Shown: one piece after another, positions 1-14,239 of the stretch | Layout of the letters: every line of letters begins with the position of its first letter | Position numbering within the stretch: the stretch's first letter is position 1 | Source: Callipepla californica brunnescens | Lineage: Eukaryota > Chordata > Aves > Galliformes > Odontophoridae | Length of the DNA stretch: 64,000 nt | Direction: 5' to 3' | Assembly: GCA_023055505.1 (NCBI GenBank) | Contig: JALIRH010000007.1 | Location: 15,854,273 to 15,918,272, forward strand | The notes under the pieces: generated by a model | The model's database searches: none | Told to the model about the DNA's origin: nothing | What the model saw: the letters and a program-made list of their open reading frames with translations, nothing else | Position numbers and translations under genes: made by a program

Positions 1-3000
1 ACCGACTTGAATATCACATTCCTCTCAGCCATACTCCACATGGCTGATAACTCATATACATCTCCACCCAGGATACAAACACTGACCTTAGGACACCAAG
101 CTGCAGAGGAAAGTGTAGAAGCTGTTTATAGAGCAATTTTAACTATGCCCCATTTTAAATTATTTTTCTTTTATTTCATTTATAGCACAATGTATAAAAA
201 CAGAGGTGCTCCTTTCTTGCTGCTCCTTCTATGTCCAACAAATAGAATATTTTGAGAATGTTCTTAGTTACTCCTTTTGCAGCTCGTGGTCACCAGGACA
301 CAGTGAGTTATTCTATAAATCTGATGATTCAAATAGATGTTCTGCAACATAGCCTGAGAGATCGAAGGCTTAACTTTTTATTTTGCTTTCCCTGGTCCCC
401 ATGGCCAAGCAATACCTGGCACGAAGCTTTGGCACTAGTCCTGTTTGTACTCATAAAACCTTTCTGATTTATGTTAACTATTCAAACTTGGGTTGTCTGT
501 GTCAAATTTGTATCATCTTTTCATTTCTTATTCATTACCTGAGAAGAAATTCTCTTCATTGCCTTGTATTTTTAGGTATATATAAACTACAAAGGTACCA
601 TGTGTGTTTGGAATTATGTTTATGTTTATATAAATATGCACTTAAATATTGCATGAACTGGAGAAAAAACATACACTCGAAATTTAAACATGTTTGTATG
701 TAAAGATACATATAGTTAAGTACATGGAAGCATCCATATACAAAACAGCATTCATATATTAATATCTAATCCTACAAAATAACATTCCTTAATTTTATGC
801 ACAATACAGACATGAAGAAAAAATCTTATATTTGTGTTATGTCCTTATAAGCAGCCAACACTTAAAAAACCATAAATTCTCACACAGTTATACTGTGTCT
901 CCCAGCCTCCTACAGTCTCGTGTATTACTTTTTATATCCTACCCATATATCTACTAACTCATTCAACTTCAATTAAATCAATTACCAATCCCCATGGTAC
1001 GCTAATTAGTGAAATATACTTAACCACATCTATCAATAATTATTTTGAATATTTCATAATGTCATAGATAGAAAAACACTCAAATGAAAGTTAATTAATT
1101 GCTATCAACAAAATGAAGAGATACTTACATCTCGAATAACATCACACCCCCATGATTAGCTAATATGTTTTAAATGAATACAAATTATATGGTGAAAGAA
1201 AAATGTGAAGCGTTACCTGTGAAGACTCTTCTACTGTGGTAAAATGAGGGAAAAACTTCTTGCTCTGACCCCAGGTTGTTGTACTTACTGCAAATCACAG
1301 TCATAGGTTAATGAAGCAAAAACGACAACAAAAAAAAAACAACAAAACAGAAATCTCTTTCTCTTACAGTTAAATAAAGAACTATTTATATTCTGTAGTA
1401 ACACAGAAAAGTAATACACCATGCAGTAGCTACCATTGGTGCTGTTGTGCAGACATTGTGTGCAACATCTTTGAAAGAAAGAAAGATCTCTACACCTGGC
1501 AAAGTGAGAAAGATTTGACCACTAAGATGACTTTATATTAGTTATTCTTGTCACCATGCGTGAGCAACAGATTGTCTCTGTTGGGAGGAACTGAAGACAA
1601 TGAAAAATGCCTTGGTCTTACTTGAAGTAGTGTTTTGTAATAGTTGTGATGTAAACTTAGGTTAGTGAATTAATTTGCATATATTTACATTACTATGATA
1701 TTTACAATGCTTCTAATAGTGATGTTTATCACAATAAGAACAGTAACAAATACCAAAGTTTCTTTGCAGGTGGCCAAAGGCATTTCAGTGAAGTTAATAC
1801 AGTCATTAACTCATGTGAACGCTATTACAACAGAATGTTCCCAAAATTAATAGTTCTGTCCACAGCTCTTGAAGTCTTTCATCAGCCTTTTTGAGTCCAT
1901 TCCTATCACTTGGTGAGGAGACAAAAATCTTTTTCAAGAAGATGAAGCATTGATCAGAGTTGAAGGGAAGGAAAACATTTATTTCAGAAGCTGAAAGGAG
2001 GAACCTTTATTTAAAGAAATGGCTCCATCTCAAAACCCTGAAAATGATAGTGCTCCATTATATTCTTCTTTGTCTACTGGCTGAAATAAATCCCCTTTTC
2101 CTAGTAAATATATTCCCAAGAGGAAACAACAGGTTATATCTAGATTTGTTAATCCAGTTTCTTTTGTGAGTGTGTGGAATATTGGATAAAAGAGAACATT
2201 TCGTTACCAGTCTTTATTTTGTCTTAATTCACACTTACTTCACTTCTTCCATCCTTAAATCCTGTTTTTCAAATTTAATTTTGCTAATCACTATTCTTTT
2301 TTATTCTCAATTAAACTTGCAACCTTTTCCCATTTGAATACTGATCAGATAATGTATGTCATCAAACACCAACTTAGTTACTTATGAATTCCGTCACTAA
2401 CTTGTGCAAAAGAACAATACAGTGACATTTGTATGCAAATTTAATAAAAAAATGACCAGAACTGAGTCAGGAGACTGAGTCAGGAGCCAGTGAAAACTGC
2501 CTAACTAACATGATTTGCAGAGGAAGATAGCATTAAAGTACAGTAACGTATATGAAAACAGACTGGTTCTAAGCTCAGACAAATTTCAGATTTCTTTCAG
2601 CTTATTGTTTGCCAGTACTACTTATCTGAGGGGGCATTAACATTAGAACAAAATTTATGAATCCTTACTGAGCACAAATTTGAGTCTGAACATGTTACTC
2701 AACTTTTCACTCTTCATTTGAAGCACTGTGTGATAATTTGATTTTATATTTGACAATCTGTACCAGTTGAGTTGTTTGATTTTTTATAATGAGAATACAC
2801 AGCAGAGCTGATTTAGTTTCCACTTGCAATAATTTGAAGCTGAAGTGATATAGCAAAGAGACATTGTGTAAAATGGCATTTGCTCTTTACAGCTTTAAAG
2901 AGAGTCCTCATCCATTTTCAGATGAATGAAATAATGGCATGTCTTGAACTTAGTCTTATCAAAATCAATGACATAAAATTATAAGACATACACCCAATAG

Positions 3001-6000
3001 AGAAAATACCTTTTCCAATTTACACAGTTAAAACTAATTTCAGAAGAAATTGCAGTTTTCCTTCTCAACTCTTTTGAAGTAATGACAGGCTGATAGAAAA
3101 CTTGAGATGAAATTTGAAACACAGAAAACACCTCACTTAAAGTCCGAGGAAACAACAAACACATTTGGTGAGATAAGCATTGATTCATCATTAATATTTT
3201 TCTGTGGGAAAACCATTACACAGTCATGATTCTGGTCCCCAGAAAGAACTTCTTTTTCCACAGATGTTCAAGCACAACATCCAACTCCATTTAAAGATAC
3301 AGTCAAGTTTTTACACTGATCATCTTTCTAATTTGCCAGAACAATACTGAGTTGAGAGCATGTTCTTCTAAAACATGTGTGATTTGTAGTCCACTATTAC
3401 TTGTATCATTAATAAGTTAAACAAGGTGTCACTCTATTACACTGAATATGTGATTAGCCTCAAAAGTAGAGTAGATTTCTGTAGAACCTCACTCTGTAGA
3501 TCCTACATGGAGTTCTCCACAGAGTTTATATCCATCTTCTAATATTTTTCTCCTAGTTATCCATGAGAATGTCATCTGAAACAATGTCAAAAAGCTTTAT
3601 TATATTCAAGACATGTCTACTCTTCCCTTTATCTATAAGGCCTGTATGCCTGTCACAGGAGGACATCTGATTGGGTTGACATATTTGGTTCATAACAACT
3701 CCCCACTGGCCATTACTCACTTCAATGCTTTGTCCTAGGTGTTTCTAAACAGTTTGATTGCCTTGCTCACCAGCTGACATACAAAGAATCAAATTATTTA
3801 AGAGTACCAGGAAACTGAAAGAAGCAGCTCTTTTACTTCTGCACTTCCACAGTCCAAAAATGTCTCTTTCAGGAGAACTAACCTAATCTTTGCAACATAT
3901 AAACCTCCATTTTTTGTTTGAAATCTGAACTTTGAATATTTTTGAACATTTGGCTTGTTTTGTATTACTTGATACTAAGGAAATTATTTAGTATACATCA
4001 TGGTTAAAACTTATTATTATATTATTATTAGGTCTCCCTCTTTCTTTTTTGTAATACTTATTATAGTTTCTTGAGAATATACAATACTGTGTCATAATAA
4101 AATTAGTTAAATCATAGTTATATATTATAGTAGCAATACTTTTTTATTTTTTCCATGAATCAAGAAAGTCTAGAATCTAATCAGAGCTGTGATGGATTTC
4201 TTAATCAGCTGCAGCCATGTTGACCAGCAGCAGACACATATATTCAGTCCTGATATTTTTTCTTATAAGATCTCACGAAAAATATATAAGAGGAAGGCCT
4301 TGATACAATATAGATTAGGTTGCCCATCTATTTCATAGCCTTGTTCTCTCTTTCTCATGGATCTGTGACCTCTCATGGATCACTTAGCTGTGGCTTGGCT
4401 TCTATGATGGAAGGTCTCTTCATAACTCCAAAAAGGTATTCAGTATGAGGTCTGTGTACCTGTTGTATTGAAACAACTGGGTTGAAGATAATCTGCCTCG
4501 TACTTTTCCATAGATGCTCATCTGTTTTGTGTAACTTTCATAATCCGGTAAAACATTCCCAGCTGTACTTGATCTTGTTCTGATATTAGCCTAGAAATAT
4601 TTGAAGTGCATATGATACTGAAGAGATGGCAAAAATAGCTGAGGAATCTTTTAAAAATAATTTTAATTTACTGAATTTCTGTCTAAAAGGTCATCATCCT
4701 TTTAATAAGTCAGTATTTGCATGTTTTTATTTCGTTAAAACACTCTCATGAATCCATTAATCACAGAAAAATATAATCCTGAAAATTTTCAGTACAAATA
4801 AAAAGCTGTTATTTAAAAAAAAAAAGAAAAAAAAATCAATTGTATGTGGTTCTAGTCTTTCCAAGTAAGGGGTTCAGAACAATAGATGCAGTAAATAGCC
4901 TTTGGGTTAGCTGCATGGGACCTCAGACTTAGTCTGACTCCTAATCCCCCATGATCAAGAGCTTTCCATTCTGAATTCTGTAACAAACAGCCACTAAAAA
5001 GACAGCAGACAGATTCTCTGCTATGTGACAAGAAAAATAAATGTTTTTGCAACATGAAGCAATTGTCTAGACTAGCCTGGGTTAAGGAAGAGCTTTTCTT
5101 TGTCAGCACTTTATGGAGAGAAATGCTGCTGTTCCATGGTGGAAGTTAGAAAAGGGACAGTTAGAGGAAGTGTTCTTATAAGCTCCAAAATGCTAAGCTA
5201 TCCCCTCTTTCACTGACAGTTCAACAAGTTGCCTCTCACATACAAATTGCTCCATTAAATGTTTAAGCCACCTCCATGCCATTCACAATTTGTTAAATTA
5301 TGATTCAGGCTCAAAAACGGCTGTAATTTTCCAATTATTCAAATGTAAAATACATCCTTTTCTATTATACAGATTAAATTTTTCTCATTATATAAAGCAG
5401 CAGAGAAAAAAAATCTATTTTACTATGGCTAAGAAAAGTGTAAGATGCTCAATAGCACTCAACAAGATGCTAATCAGAATCAGTTAGCAATTTGTAATTG
5501 ATCACTAGAGCTTGAAGTTTCACTAATCAAATATTACAAGTTAAATAACTTTCCTTCTTTGCTTTTAATTGATGCTGGCCATGCTGGCCACTATCTTTAG
5601 ATTTAATTAGATTATATATTCACATGAATATTTTTGTTAATTTTAAAAACATTACAACACTTAATATGTCCTAATAAAGGGATCCTGATGTCCATGATGA
5701 ATGTTTTATGGCAAAGGCAACATACTTTGTGGAATACAATCTGCATACATGTACATATGAGGGCATAAAAGTTGAAATAGAAATTAAAGTTTTTCCAGGT
5801 GTCTCTCAGTTTAGCTCTCACCCCCAGAAGTAAGTTGTTAATGAGAACATTGTAAATTATGAGCCTGTGATTAAGCTGGAGTATGTGAACCACATAAATG
5901 GTGAAAGCTAAGGCACCTTTATTATTTAGTTTTGATAGAAGACATCCAATAGCAATTAAGCACTCGTGAGGAGAGGTTTTGAGATATAGGCTTGACCAGC

Positions 6001-9000
6001 CTTAAGAGAAAGATGACCTTACTGTTGACTGAACTATCTAGTGAGCGAAGGAATGTAGGAGTGACAGAAGGCTTCTCATGGTGCACAGTGAGAGGCAACA
6101 AAAAAAAAAAAACACTTAGAAAATTTGAGTCTGGAAAACACTGTGAGTTGGATAAATAATGTCACAGGTTGCCTAAAGCAGCTATAGGTTCTCCAACCTA
6201 GTAGGTATTCAAACTGAAGCTGGCTGTATCCCTGGGCAATCTGAAGTTGCCTCGTCATGTTTTGAGCAGGTGGTTGGGTACCTACATCCTATGGGTTCCT
6301 TTCAAGATACCTGTTTCTACTGTTCAAGAAAAGATGACCCCAAGCATGAAGCAGAAGGTATCATGACTTTACTCTTTGTGCCAGTTGAATCACTGCAATG
6401 GCTATTTCTGTACAAGCAAAGGCTAAATTAATGTTCAAGCATGAGATTTTATTTGATGCTTAAGGAATGAGTGCTGCAACCCTGTGGGAAAGTTCAGGAG
6501 TACAAGCATGACCTGTAGCAACTATTGAGTTGCTCTAGGACAGCATTTCTGCACTTCCACTGAGCAGATGCTCTTCTGCGAGCACTGTACTGTAGAGATA
6601 CCTGCTCAATTAATCTTGTAGAGAGGAGATGAGTTTTTTAATTCCTTTAATCTATAGCAGTAGCTCTTACCCTAGGCAAGTATGCTGTTTATCCTGCTTT
6701 CTTTTCCCTTTTAATTTAGGACTTAAAATAATGACATGGTTGCAGAGTTCCTTTTTTTTTTAATATTTTTTTAAGCCTCGATAGACAATAAACTAAGACT
6801 AGTTGGAAAAATAAAAATGCACTCAAACTGGATGAACTCATTTCCATTTCTGAACAGTAGAAAATAAGAGTCCTTATAACAAAGAGATTGTAAATCCAGT
6901 GTCAAATATGCAATCTGATTATAAATATTAATTCTAAGGATAAAATTAGGAAAGAGTGGGACTGAAGTTATAGGAATTCACATATTTACCTTGTTTATTA
7001 GTGCATATGTATATAAGCCTACCACTTACAGAGAGAAAAATCTAAAAAAACCCCTGAAAAACTAGGAGTAGAAGAATGTACATGTGGTGAGAGGCAAGGC
7101 ATAGTGGGCAAAGGAAAAAAAAAAAAACATGCAAGCTAAAAACATTTCCACAAACAGTGACAAACCTTAATTCCTAATTTAGTGTAATTCATATATATAT
7201 AGTAAGGCTAAGTTACTGGCTAAAATTAATGAGATGATAATCAGATTTTAAATTAGAAACTGTCTATCTCAAGAGAAGAGAATCCTGTTTGCAACAAATT
7301 TACATGGTAAGTGGGGAAAAAATTATCTTACGAGTGTTTGTGCCTTGTCCTCAGAGGGCACAGCAGCCTCAATTTTAATTTGCTTTAATGGCAGTGGGAG
7401 ATGTTAAGTGCTTTGCTGGATTGGATTCCTTCAGTACGATACGTACAAAACAGAGTAGCTTTGATATAAACAAATTAATGCTCAATTATCTAAATAAAGA
7501 GAAAGTTCTAATATGCTTAAAGAAACTTGAGAATGCTTTAATGCTAACTGATAATACCTAGGGCTGCCCATGGCACTTATCTATTATAATTTATTTAGGA
7601 TTTGGATAGACAATACCTTTTTTTCCAAGGAGGGTAGTTTGAAAAATTCATTGGCTTTTGAGAATGATGTTTTGGTTGAGTTAATTATGTACACTGAGGG
7701 TTAAGTTTCATCAAGAAACTGTTACCTATCTGTATTTCCCATTTAGTATTGTGATCTATAATGCTAAGAATTTAAATAGAATTAATTTCTTTGTCATGTC
7801 ATCAATATAAACGCCTAAAACTTGGAGAATTTTTTTTTCTTTTTAAAATAAAAATATTTTTGACTATGTACTTTTGATTATAACCTTAAAGATTCAAAGT
7901 CTGGCCACGTAGTATTGTGCAATTTAATTTTAATTTGAATTCGTTAGATTTGATCTGGGAAATGCTTTCTGTAACCACTGGGAAGGAAATACTAGACGTG
8001 AAATAATCCTTTTCAGCAGAGTTCGGTCCACTCCTTTGCATCATTATGTTTAACAGTAGCACTGGCGAAAGAGAACAAAGGAATCTATTAACATAATCAT
8101 CCAGACTGCCCCACCTTCTCCTAGTTTAGATAGGAGTAACTTGATTCTTCTAACACCCATGAAGTTCTCTGTGCCTGTCCCTGAATTTTGTCTCTAAGCT
8201 AATAATTTCAGGTTCTGCAGTTTATTCTATCTGTTTTCTGTTACCCAGGAGTAGAAAGACACCATGTTAACAGCAAAAACTGATGTCAGACTTTTCTATA
8301 TGATCATTCTGTTTTTCTACCTTTATGCCTTACAGCTAGCCAAGGGCTCATAGGGGAAGCAGAATTTGGAATTTAGTCTCTCCTTCGCAAAGCTTTTCCA
8401 AGGGTGGAGATTACATCAGCTTTCATAGCACTGGCATTACGCAGGCAGTGGTGATAGCACTATCCACACAGCCAGTAACCATAGAGATGATATTCAGTAA
8501 GATCAAAAGCTTGGTGTAGAATTTCCACAGTAATGCCTATACAAAAGTTTTGCAGAAGATATGTTTTGTTTTTTGTTGGTTTTTTTTTTTTCATTTTAAG
8601 CACAGCACAAACACAGGAGCTATTATAAAAATTGATTACCACGTAGTACCTAGAATCTCTAAGAAAGCCTAACATGAGATACTGTATTATGGGGAAAGGA
8701 GGATATGTCATAAATCCAATGAGTTGATGGTCAACACATCATTCACTGCATGCTCTTAAACTGTGCTACAGTGACACTTCAGAAGAAGCTTAGAAGTAAC
8801 AATCTTTGAAAAATGCATGAAGTAATGCTATGTATGTACAACAACAACATTAGAACAGAATGTAGGAACTGAATGTTTTTATGAGCATGGGGGAAGATAT
8901 TAACTAACTATTAGTACTGTTTGCTTCACTGTCAGTCTATTCCTGAGTTGAATCTAGTTTTAGACAATGAAATAATAAACAAAACAACAGAAGACTGTCA

Positions 9001-9700
9001 TAAGGAGAGAGGAGAAATGTTGATTGTGCACTTCAGGCAGGAGTCAGATGTGAATGATTAAATACAAGTACTTTGTCATCAGCATCTAAATATGAAACCT
9101 GAAGGTATTTTGCTTTCCTTTTTGTTTTAGGAAAAAAGTGACTGGAATTAATGTGTTAACAGATGCATTCTTTCTTCAGTAAAGAATAAGCAGTATAGAA
9201 TTTATCAACAAAAGCAGTTCTATTCTGATGAAAACCAGTTGTGTCTGTAGTAACAAAGTAGTAACTTTCATCAGATAAAGCTATGCTTCCACTAAGAAGG
9301 GTCAGTGTTTCTCTGCTATTCACTGTGTGATATATATATTACATTATTTTGTTACAAATCTCTTTACTCTACTTTTCACTCTAGGATATACATATTTTAT
9401 TCCTTTATTAAAAACCTTGTTTCTTTACATTTCACTATATATATAGAGAGAGAGAGAAAATACAGAATAAAACAATATATATAGTATGTAACAGTTTAAA
9501 ATGTAGAGAAATATAGGGTTTGTAGCAAAATAATAGTGTTTGAAGAACCCAGTAGCTGTGTGAGTCAAGCACCACTTTCTGTGAGATATTTACTCCCCCA
9601 TTATGACACAATTGTAGGATTGAAAAAGTTTCTTAGTTTTTGCGTTGGCAAAAGTTAGAAATTCTCATGCATGTAGCAGAAACTAGAAATCTTCATCTAT
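1..9700. other. Unannotated AT-rich DNA, no gene seen
   Basis: No recognisable exon, RNA gene or transposon was found in this 9.7 kb. Open frames on either strand stay at about 106 codons or below, are AT-codon rich, and show no domain or motif I recognise. The stretch holds scattered A or T runs (for example near 4816-4835, 6100-6112, 7111-7125 and 8580-8592) and a short TTA-repeat stretch near 4011-4030. It could be intergenic or intronic; nothing visible decides. Confidence 0.6.
9436..9457. repeat. (AT)n-(AG)n microsatellite
   Basis: A short compound dinucleotide tract: about nine bases of alternating AT followed directly by about six AG units. No function is implied. Confidence 0.8.
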
Positions 9701-10218
9701 GTGAGGCCTCACCTGGAGTACTATGTCCAGATGTGGAGTACAGGGAAGACATGGCTCTGTTGGAGTGCATCCAGAGGAGGACCACAAAAATCATCCAAGG
9801 AATAGAACACCTCCCCTACAAGGACAGGCTGAGAGAAGCTGGGGTTCTTCAGCCTGGAGAAGAAAAGACTGCGAGGTGACCTGATAGCAGCCTTTCAGTA
9901 TCTAAAGGGGAGCTACAGAAAAGAAGACAGATTCTTTAGCAGGGTCTGTGGTAAGAGAACAAGGGGAAATAGTTTCAAGCTTAAAGAGGGTAGGTTTAGA
10001 TTAGATATAAGGAAAAAGTCTTTTACAATGAGGGTGGTGTGGTGAGGCACTGCTTGCCCAGAGCTATGGTTGATGCTCCATCCCTGGAGGCTTTCAAGGT
10101 GAGGCTGGACCAGTCTCTGGGCAACCTGATCTAGCTGTAGTGTTTCTGTTCATTGCAGGTGAGTTGGACTAGATGGCCTTTGGAGGTCTCTTTGAATTCT
10201 AAGGATTCTATGATTCTC
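9701..10218 (+). mobile_element. CR1 LINE fragment, 3' end of ORF2 and 3' UTR
   Basis: A 5'-truncated chicken-repeat-1 (CR1) non-LTR retrotransposon in plus orientation. It opens with the 'gaggcctcacctggagtac' segment of distal ORF2. It then runs through 'cctacaaggacaggctgagag' and 'cagcctggagaag', and closes with the CR1 tail 'aaggattctatgattct'. Codons 20-79 of the open frame at 9640-9879 are this CR1 reading (ECIQRRTTKIIQGIEHLPYK), not an independent gene. 5' truncation is normal for CR1, which is copied from its 3' end by target-primed reverse transcription. It has many substitutions and small indels, so it is not active. Confidence 0.93.
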
Positions 10219-11683
10219 TATACAACTGCTTTGTCATTATCAGTAAATGAATATTTAAGTTTTCACAACAATTAGCAAGAAAGATTTGAAATGTGCATAT
10301 TCTATCAAAGGCATTGCTGTCTACTACAGAAATCAAAATGCAACAGAGAACGGTGCAGCTGTATCCGCATGAAATTCATTACAGCCAAAGTAATGAAGTT
10401 TCAAATCATGTTAAAGATGATTTTGACATGCTATTTATTATACCCATAAGCATAGTCCATCTAGAGAGAGGGCACTCACAATATCTTCCCAGACTGGATT
10501 TAAATTTTTCTAATCTGGAAACCACTTGTTAACTGTAGTAGGAATTCCAATATAGGGTCATCACTGAAAAACAAAACAAACAGCAACAACAACAAAATAA
10601 AAACACCATAAGCCTTTAAGAAAAGATTACCTTCTCCTTGAGAGATGCTGCTCATCTGAGTCATCATTTGCAGGAGTGGGCTTTTAGTACTTATATCCGC
10701 TTGGATCGTGAGTCATACCTATAACTGACAGTTTAATTCTCACAAGTGTGAATGTTCCATCAAGGGTTGGAGATTCTTGATGATTCTGTTCCTGTTCAGT
10801 AATACTGAGAATGAAATCATTACTGCTTCAGTCCCTCTACCATCCAGCAGCCACTGATGGGAAATGAAATTGTACATGCTCTCTTTTATAGACCACCGTT
10901 CCTTGAAACAAGACTGACTTGGGAAGTCAATGCTTTAAGAGTACCTTATACGAATTTCCAGCACTTCTTTGTGGAGGTATGTGCAATCCTTCTGCTAATT
11001 GGCATAAACCAGGGTTTAGACTTCTGTAGAGCAGCTCTTTGCTGCTGCTACTTGTCAGGAGGGCAAGAAAAAGAAACACTGTATCACGTCAATAAACCCC
11101 TAGAAGAGGCTGGAGAGCAGGGAGGAGTATTTGAAGACTTCCGCAAGGATGTAGGTGCTGTAAGAAAGCAGATTTTGCTGAGCTGTTTGAAGAAAAACAA
11201 TGATGCAGTGTGCAATAGAATTCGATGTTGGGATCCAGATAGAGAGAATGAAAGAGAAGGGAGGAAGCAGATACAGGAAAGGAGGCAAATATGGACTATA
11301 GTATTCAAAATGCTATATCCTTGTCTGTCCTTCATGTTTCCATTTAAAAGATATGGGAGACATTTTTTTATAGGTTCTGCTTAATGGAGTGTCTTCCTCT
11401 GTAATGTTATGTCTAATGATTGTGTTTTTATTATTATTGTTATTATTAAATATTTATTTTATTAACTTTCTCCTTTTTCAATTTTGGAGAAGATTGCAAA
11501 GGGAAGAAAAATAAAGAGGATCTCTAGCTTTTGAATAAGCAGCAAGGAACTGTGGAGAACAGAGTAAATCATTAATGGGTAAGCAGTTGTTCTTTTACTT
11601 CTTTGCCATGTTCTTTTCTCTGCTTTACTGGTTGGGAGAAAAATAAATATCATAAAAAGGCCGTGCTCTACTTGAATTTACTT
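10219..11683. other. Unique sequence between two CR1 fragments
   Basis: No transposon is recognised here. The interval carries the longest open frame of the window (10857-11384, listed separately), short CAA/AAC-rich stretches near 10566-10600, and an ATT-rich stretch near 11427-11450. Confidence 0.55.
10857..11384 (+). other. 175-codon open frame, unrecognised
   Basis: This is the longest ATG-to-stop frame in the window. The predicted product starts MGNEIVHALF. It has a hydrophobic, cysteine-rich stretch at about residues 40-67 (including VCAILLLIG and ALCCCYLSGG), followed by a charged, Arg/Glu/Gln-rich region at about residues 125-145 (DRENEREGRKQIQERRQ). I recognise no domain or family. 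No promoter, splice signals or polyadenylation signal could be tied to it, and overlapping antisense frames of 62-83 codons exist. A single 528-base frame in 64 kb could be chance, a decayed retrogene or a lineage-specific exon. I treat it as unproven. Confidence 0.2.
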
Positions 11684-11884
11684 ATTGGAACAGGCTCACC
11701 AGAGCAGTGGTCACTGCACCAAACTTGCTGGAGTTCAAGCAGCGTTTAGACAACAGTCTCAGAGATATTGTTTGAATTTTAGGTGGTCTGTGTTATTTAC
11801 ATCAAGAACTCCTGTTTGGAGCCAGGAGTTAGACTCAGTGATGCTTGTGGGTCTCTTGTATGCAGGATATTCTGTGATTCTACT
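11684..11884 (+). mobile_element. CR1-type LINE 3' end fragment
   Basis: Plus-strand CR1-like 3' end. It starts with a degenerate 'ttggaacaggctcacc' (CR1 'ctggaacaggctgccc'), continues through 'ctggagttcaagcagcg' and 'ggagccaggagttagactc', and ends 'ggatattctgtgattct'. A short extra segment seems to sit before the 'ggagccagg' block compared with related copies. The open frame at 11685-11909 reads through this repeat and is not a gene. Confidence 0.82.
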
Positions 11885-14239
11885 TCAGCAGTGTGCTGGT
11901 TTGTTTTGAACTAAATACTGGTTTTAGTACTCTATTATTTTGTTCTTTAATTTCCTCAGCAAGTTGTTGCTTTTGAATTTTTTTATTTTGTATTTTTTTT
12001 ACTGGGTTTGTTCTTATTCTCCATTTGCTTGGATCACCCTTAATAAGTTTCTTAAATGCTTGGCATCCTCTAGGATCCCATATCATCTACCTCATTGTTG
12101 ATTTTTTTCTTCTTATTTAAATATATGTTTATTTTACTGTTACATTCCTTTGTTTTTCATTCATCTCATTACTGAGGTTATTTAAATTCAAAGTTCTTCA
12201 GTACATTTCAGATTTCCTTTGTTATGGGATATAAGCCATATTCCCTGCTTCATATCCCCTAAGATTTTTTTGACCTTTGAAGCTGCAGTTCAGAATAAGA
12301 TTATCAGCTTTCTCCTGCCTTGGGAAGCAGTTTTATTCCATCCATACTTATGACATCTAAGTAGTCTGCTGCTCCACATCCACTGAGTCAGATGGTGCTG
12401 TCTCTGAACACTAATAGTCTAATTTAATTATTTCAAGTTATTGGTGCTGGGCCCTTTGTGCTGGATACAGCAAAAAGAATGAACTTTGTGAAGGTAATTA
12501 AGGTATGTGCACCATCCAAATGACTTAAAGTCAGGTCAAAGCAGCATAAGAGCTGCCCCAGTTTGTGTTAACTGATAAATACTTTCTGAGGGACCATATC
12601 TGAATCCACTTAAAACTGTTCATCCTCTTATGCTCTTATATATCTCTCCCTACCTACATAGCCATATAGCAGAGAGGGCATGCTAGAAAACAGCTTTGCC
12701 AGGATTACAGCTACTGGAGGACTACCTTCTGGAGAAACAGAGTCAAGGCAAAAAACAAACAAACAAACAAGAGTGTAAAGGTATCATTCCCTTCATTGTT
12801 AACTATCCAAAGGACAGTATTTGACATGTGTACAAAGGATAAGGGGAAAACGTGATGATTTTATTAATACATATTACGAGATATCTCTACATTGTTTCTC
12901 TAAGGTGCTGGTTTCACATACCTGAAATAGAAGTACATATAGTCCAGTTAAAATACGCGATTCTGTTCAGGTAACATGACTGTCTAATCAAGCAAAAATT
13001 TGAGATTTTATTTTTCCCTCTGCCAACATTTTTCTTTGTAATTAGGAAAAACTTAGATAATTTATTTTCTTTTGTCTTTTCGGAAGCAGTACTGTAGAAC
13101 AACATTTGCAAATCAAGTGCAGAACACAAATCATTCTATCGTCATCTCTTATTTATTACTTTATATGTAGAAACCCTGCTGTGAATATCAGTTCAATAGT
13201 GACAGTCTTTTAATCCACTTGTTTGTATACTGAGCACTAAGAGTCTTTAGTCAAGCTTTTAGAAGTGATTTTGTCACTTGAAAAAGCAAATTGCCACCAA
13301 AGTGCACCAGGTAGGCAACAGTAACATATTTAGAGCTGACACTAATCTCCCAAGATGCCTAATCTCCCTAAGGCATCTATGTTTCTACAGCTGGCATTTT
13401 CAGAGAAGCCTAACTATTGCTGCCAACAAATGAGTTGACGAGAGTCCTAACAGAAGTAGAAACTCTGGGGGCCATGGAAACAGTATTTGTACTGTAGGCA
13501 ACAGAATTTCTATCTTGCCATTAATGTCTGATTTCTTAAGTGTTTTCTGAGGGTGCTGCAGATGTGTAACTTGTCATGAGTGGAATACACAAATAAGGTA
13601 GACTAGCCAGAAACCTACCATCTTGGGTTGTAAACCATGTGCCTAAGGTCTCACGCCTCCTCACAACATACATGGTACATGTACAGGTGGAAGAGCAAAT
13701 TGCATGATTGCTCATATGCCAGGGCTACACTGCTACTGTAGATAACGTTAGTGATACAATATCCTCTTTCAGTGTCCTCCCAACTTCTCTCTTCCTCTTG
13801 GACTCCTTTTTCACGTGAGCCTTTGCATAGATGCTTGATGCAGACACTGTAAGACCTTTATATTCTTATAAGAGTGCCAGCCTGAAGCTGTAAGAGCTTT
13901 GCTGGGCTGCTGGTAGCAAAGAAGTCCATGATATTTATAATGAGCAGCAGAAATCTTACAGTGACTTATATTCCACAAATAATTTATTTGAATGGTGAGA
14001 AACAGCCTGTCCTTAAAGCAGCGTCAGGAAGTACGTCATCATTGCTGCTTTTTCTGTTGGTTTCAGTTATACCAGCATTTAGATAGTTCCTGATACAAAT
14101 CACTATTTTGAATCAGTGTGAAAGCGTTTATGCTGTAGCACCACAGAAATTGGAAACAACATCCATGGGACAAACCAGGAATGCTGATGTGGGACAAGAC
14201 ACAAGAGAAGGGGGAAGGATATACTAGGGAGCAAGCCAG
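11885..14239. other. Unannotated sequence, no gene seen
   Basis: No transposon or exon is recognised. T-rich and A-rich stretches are present (for example 11960-12120), plus one short (CAAA)n tract. All open frames are 71 codons or shorter and unremarkable. Confidence 0.55.
12750..12770. repeat. (CAAA)n microsatellite
   Basis: A short A-rich run with about four CAAA units. Confidence 0.75.

Noticed and set aside
383..703. 106-codon plus-strand open frame
   Set aside because: Overlaps another frame, AT-driven composition, no motif, no splice or promoter context; consistent with chance.
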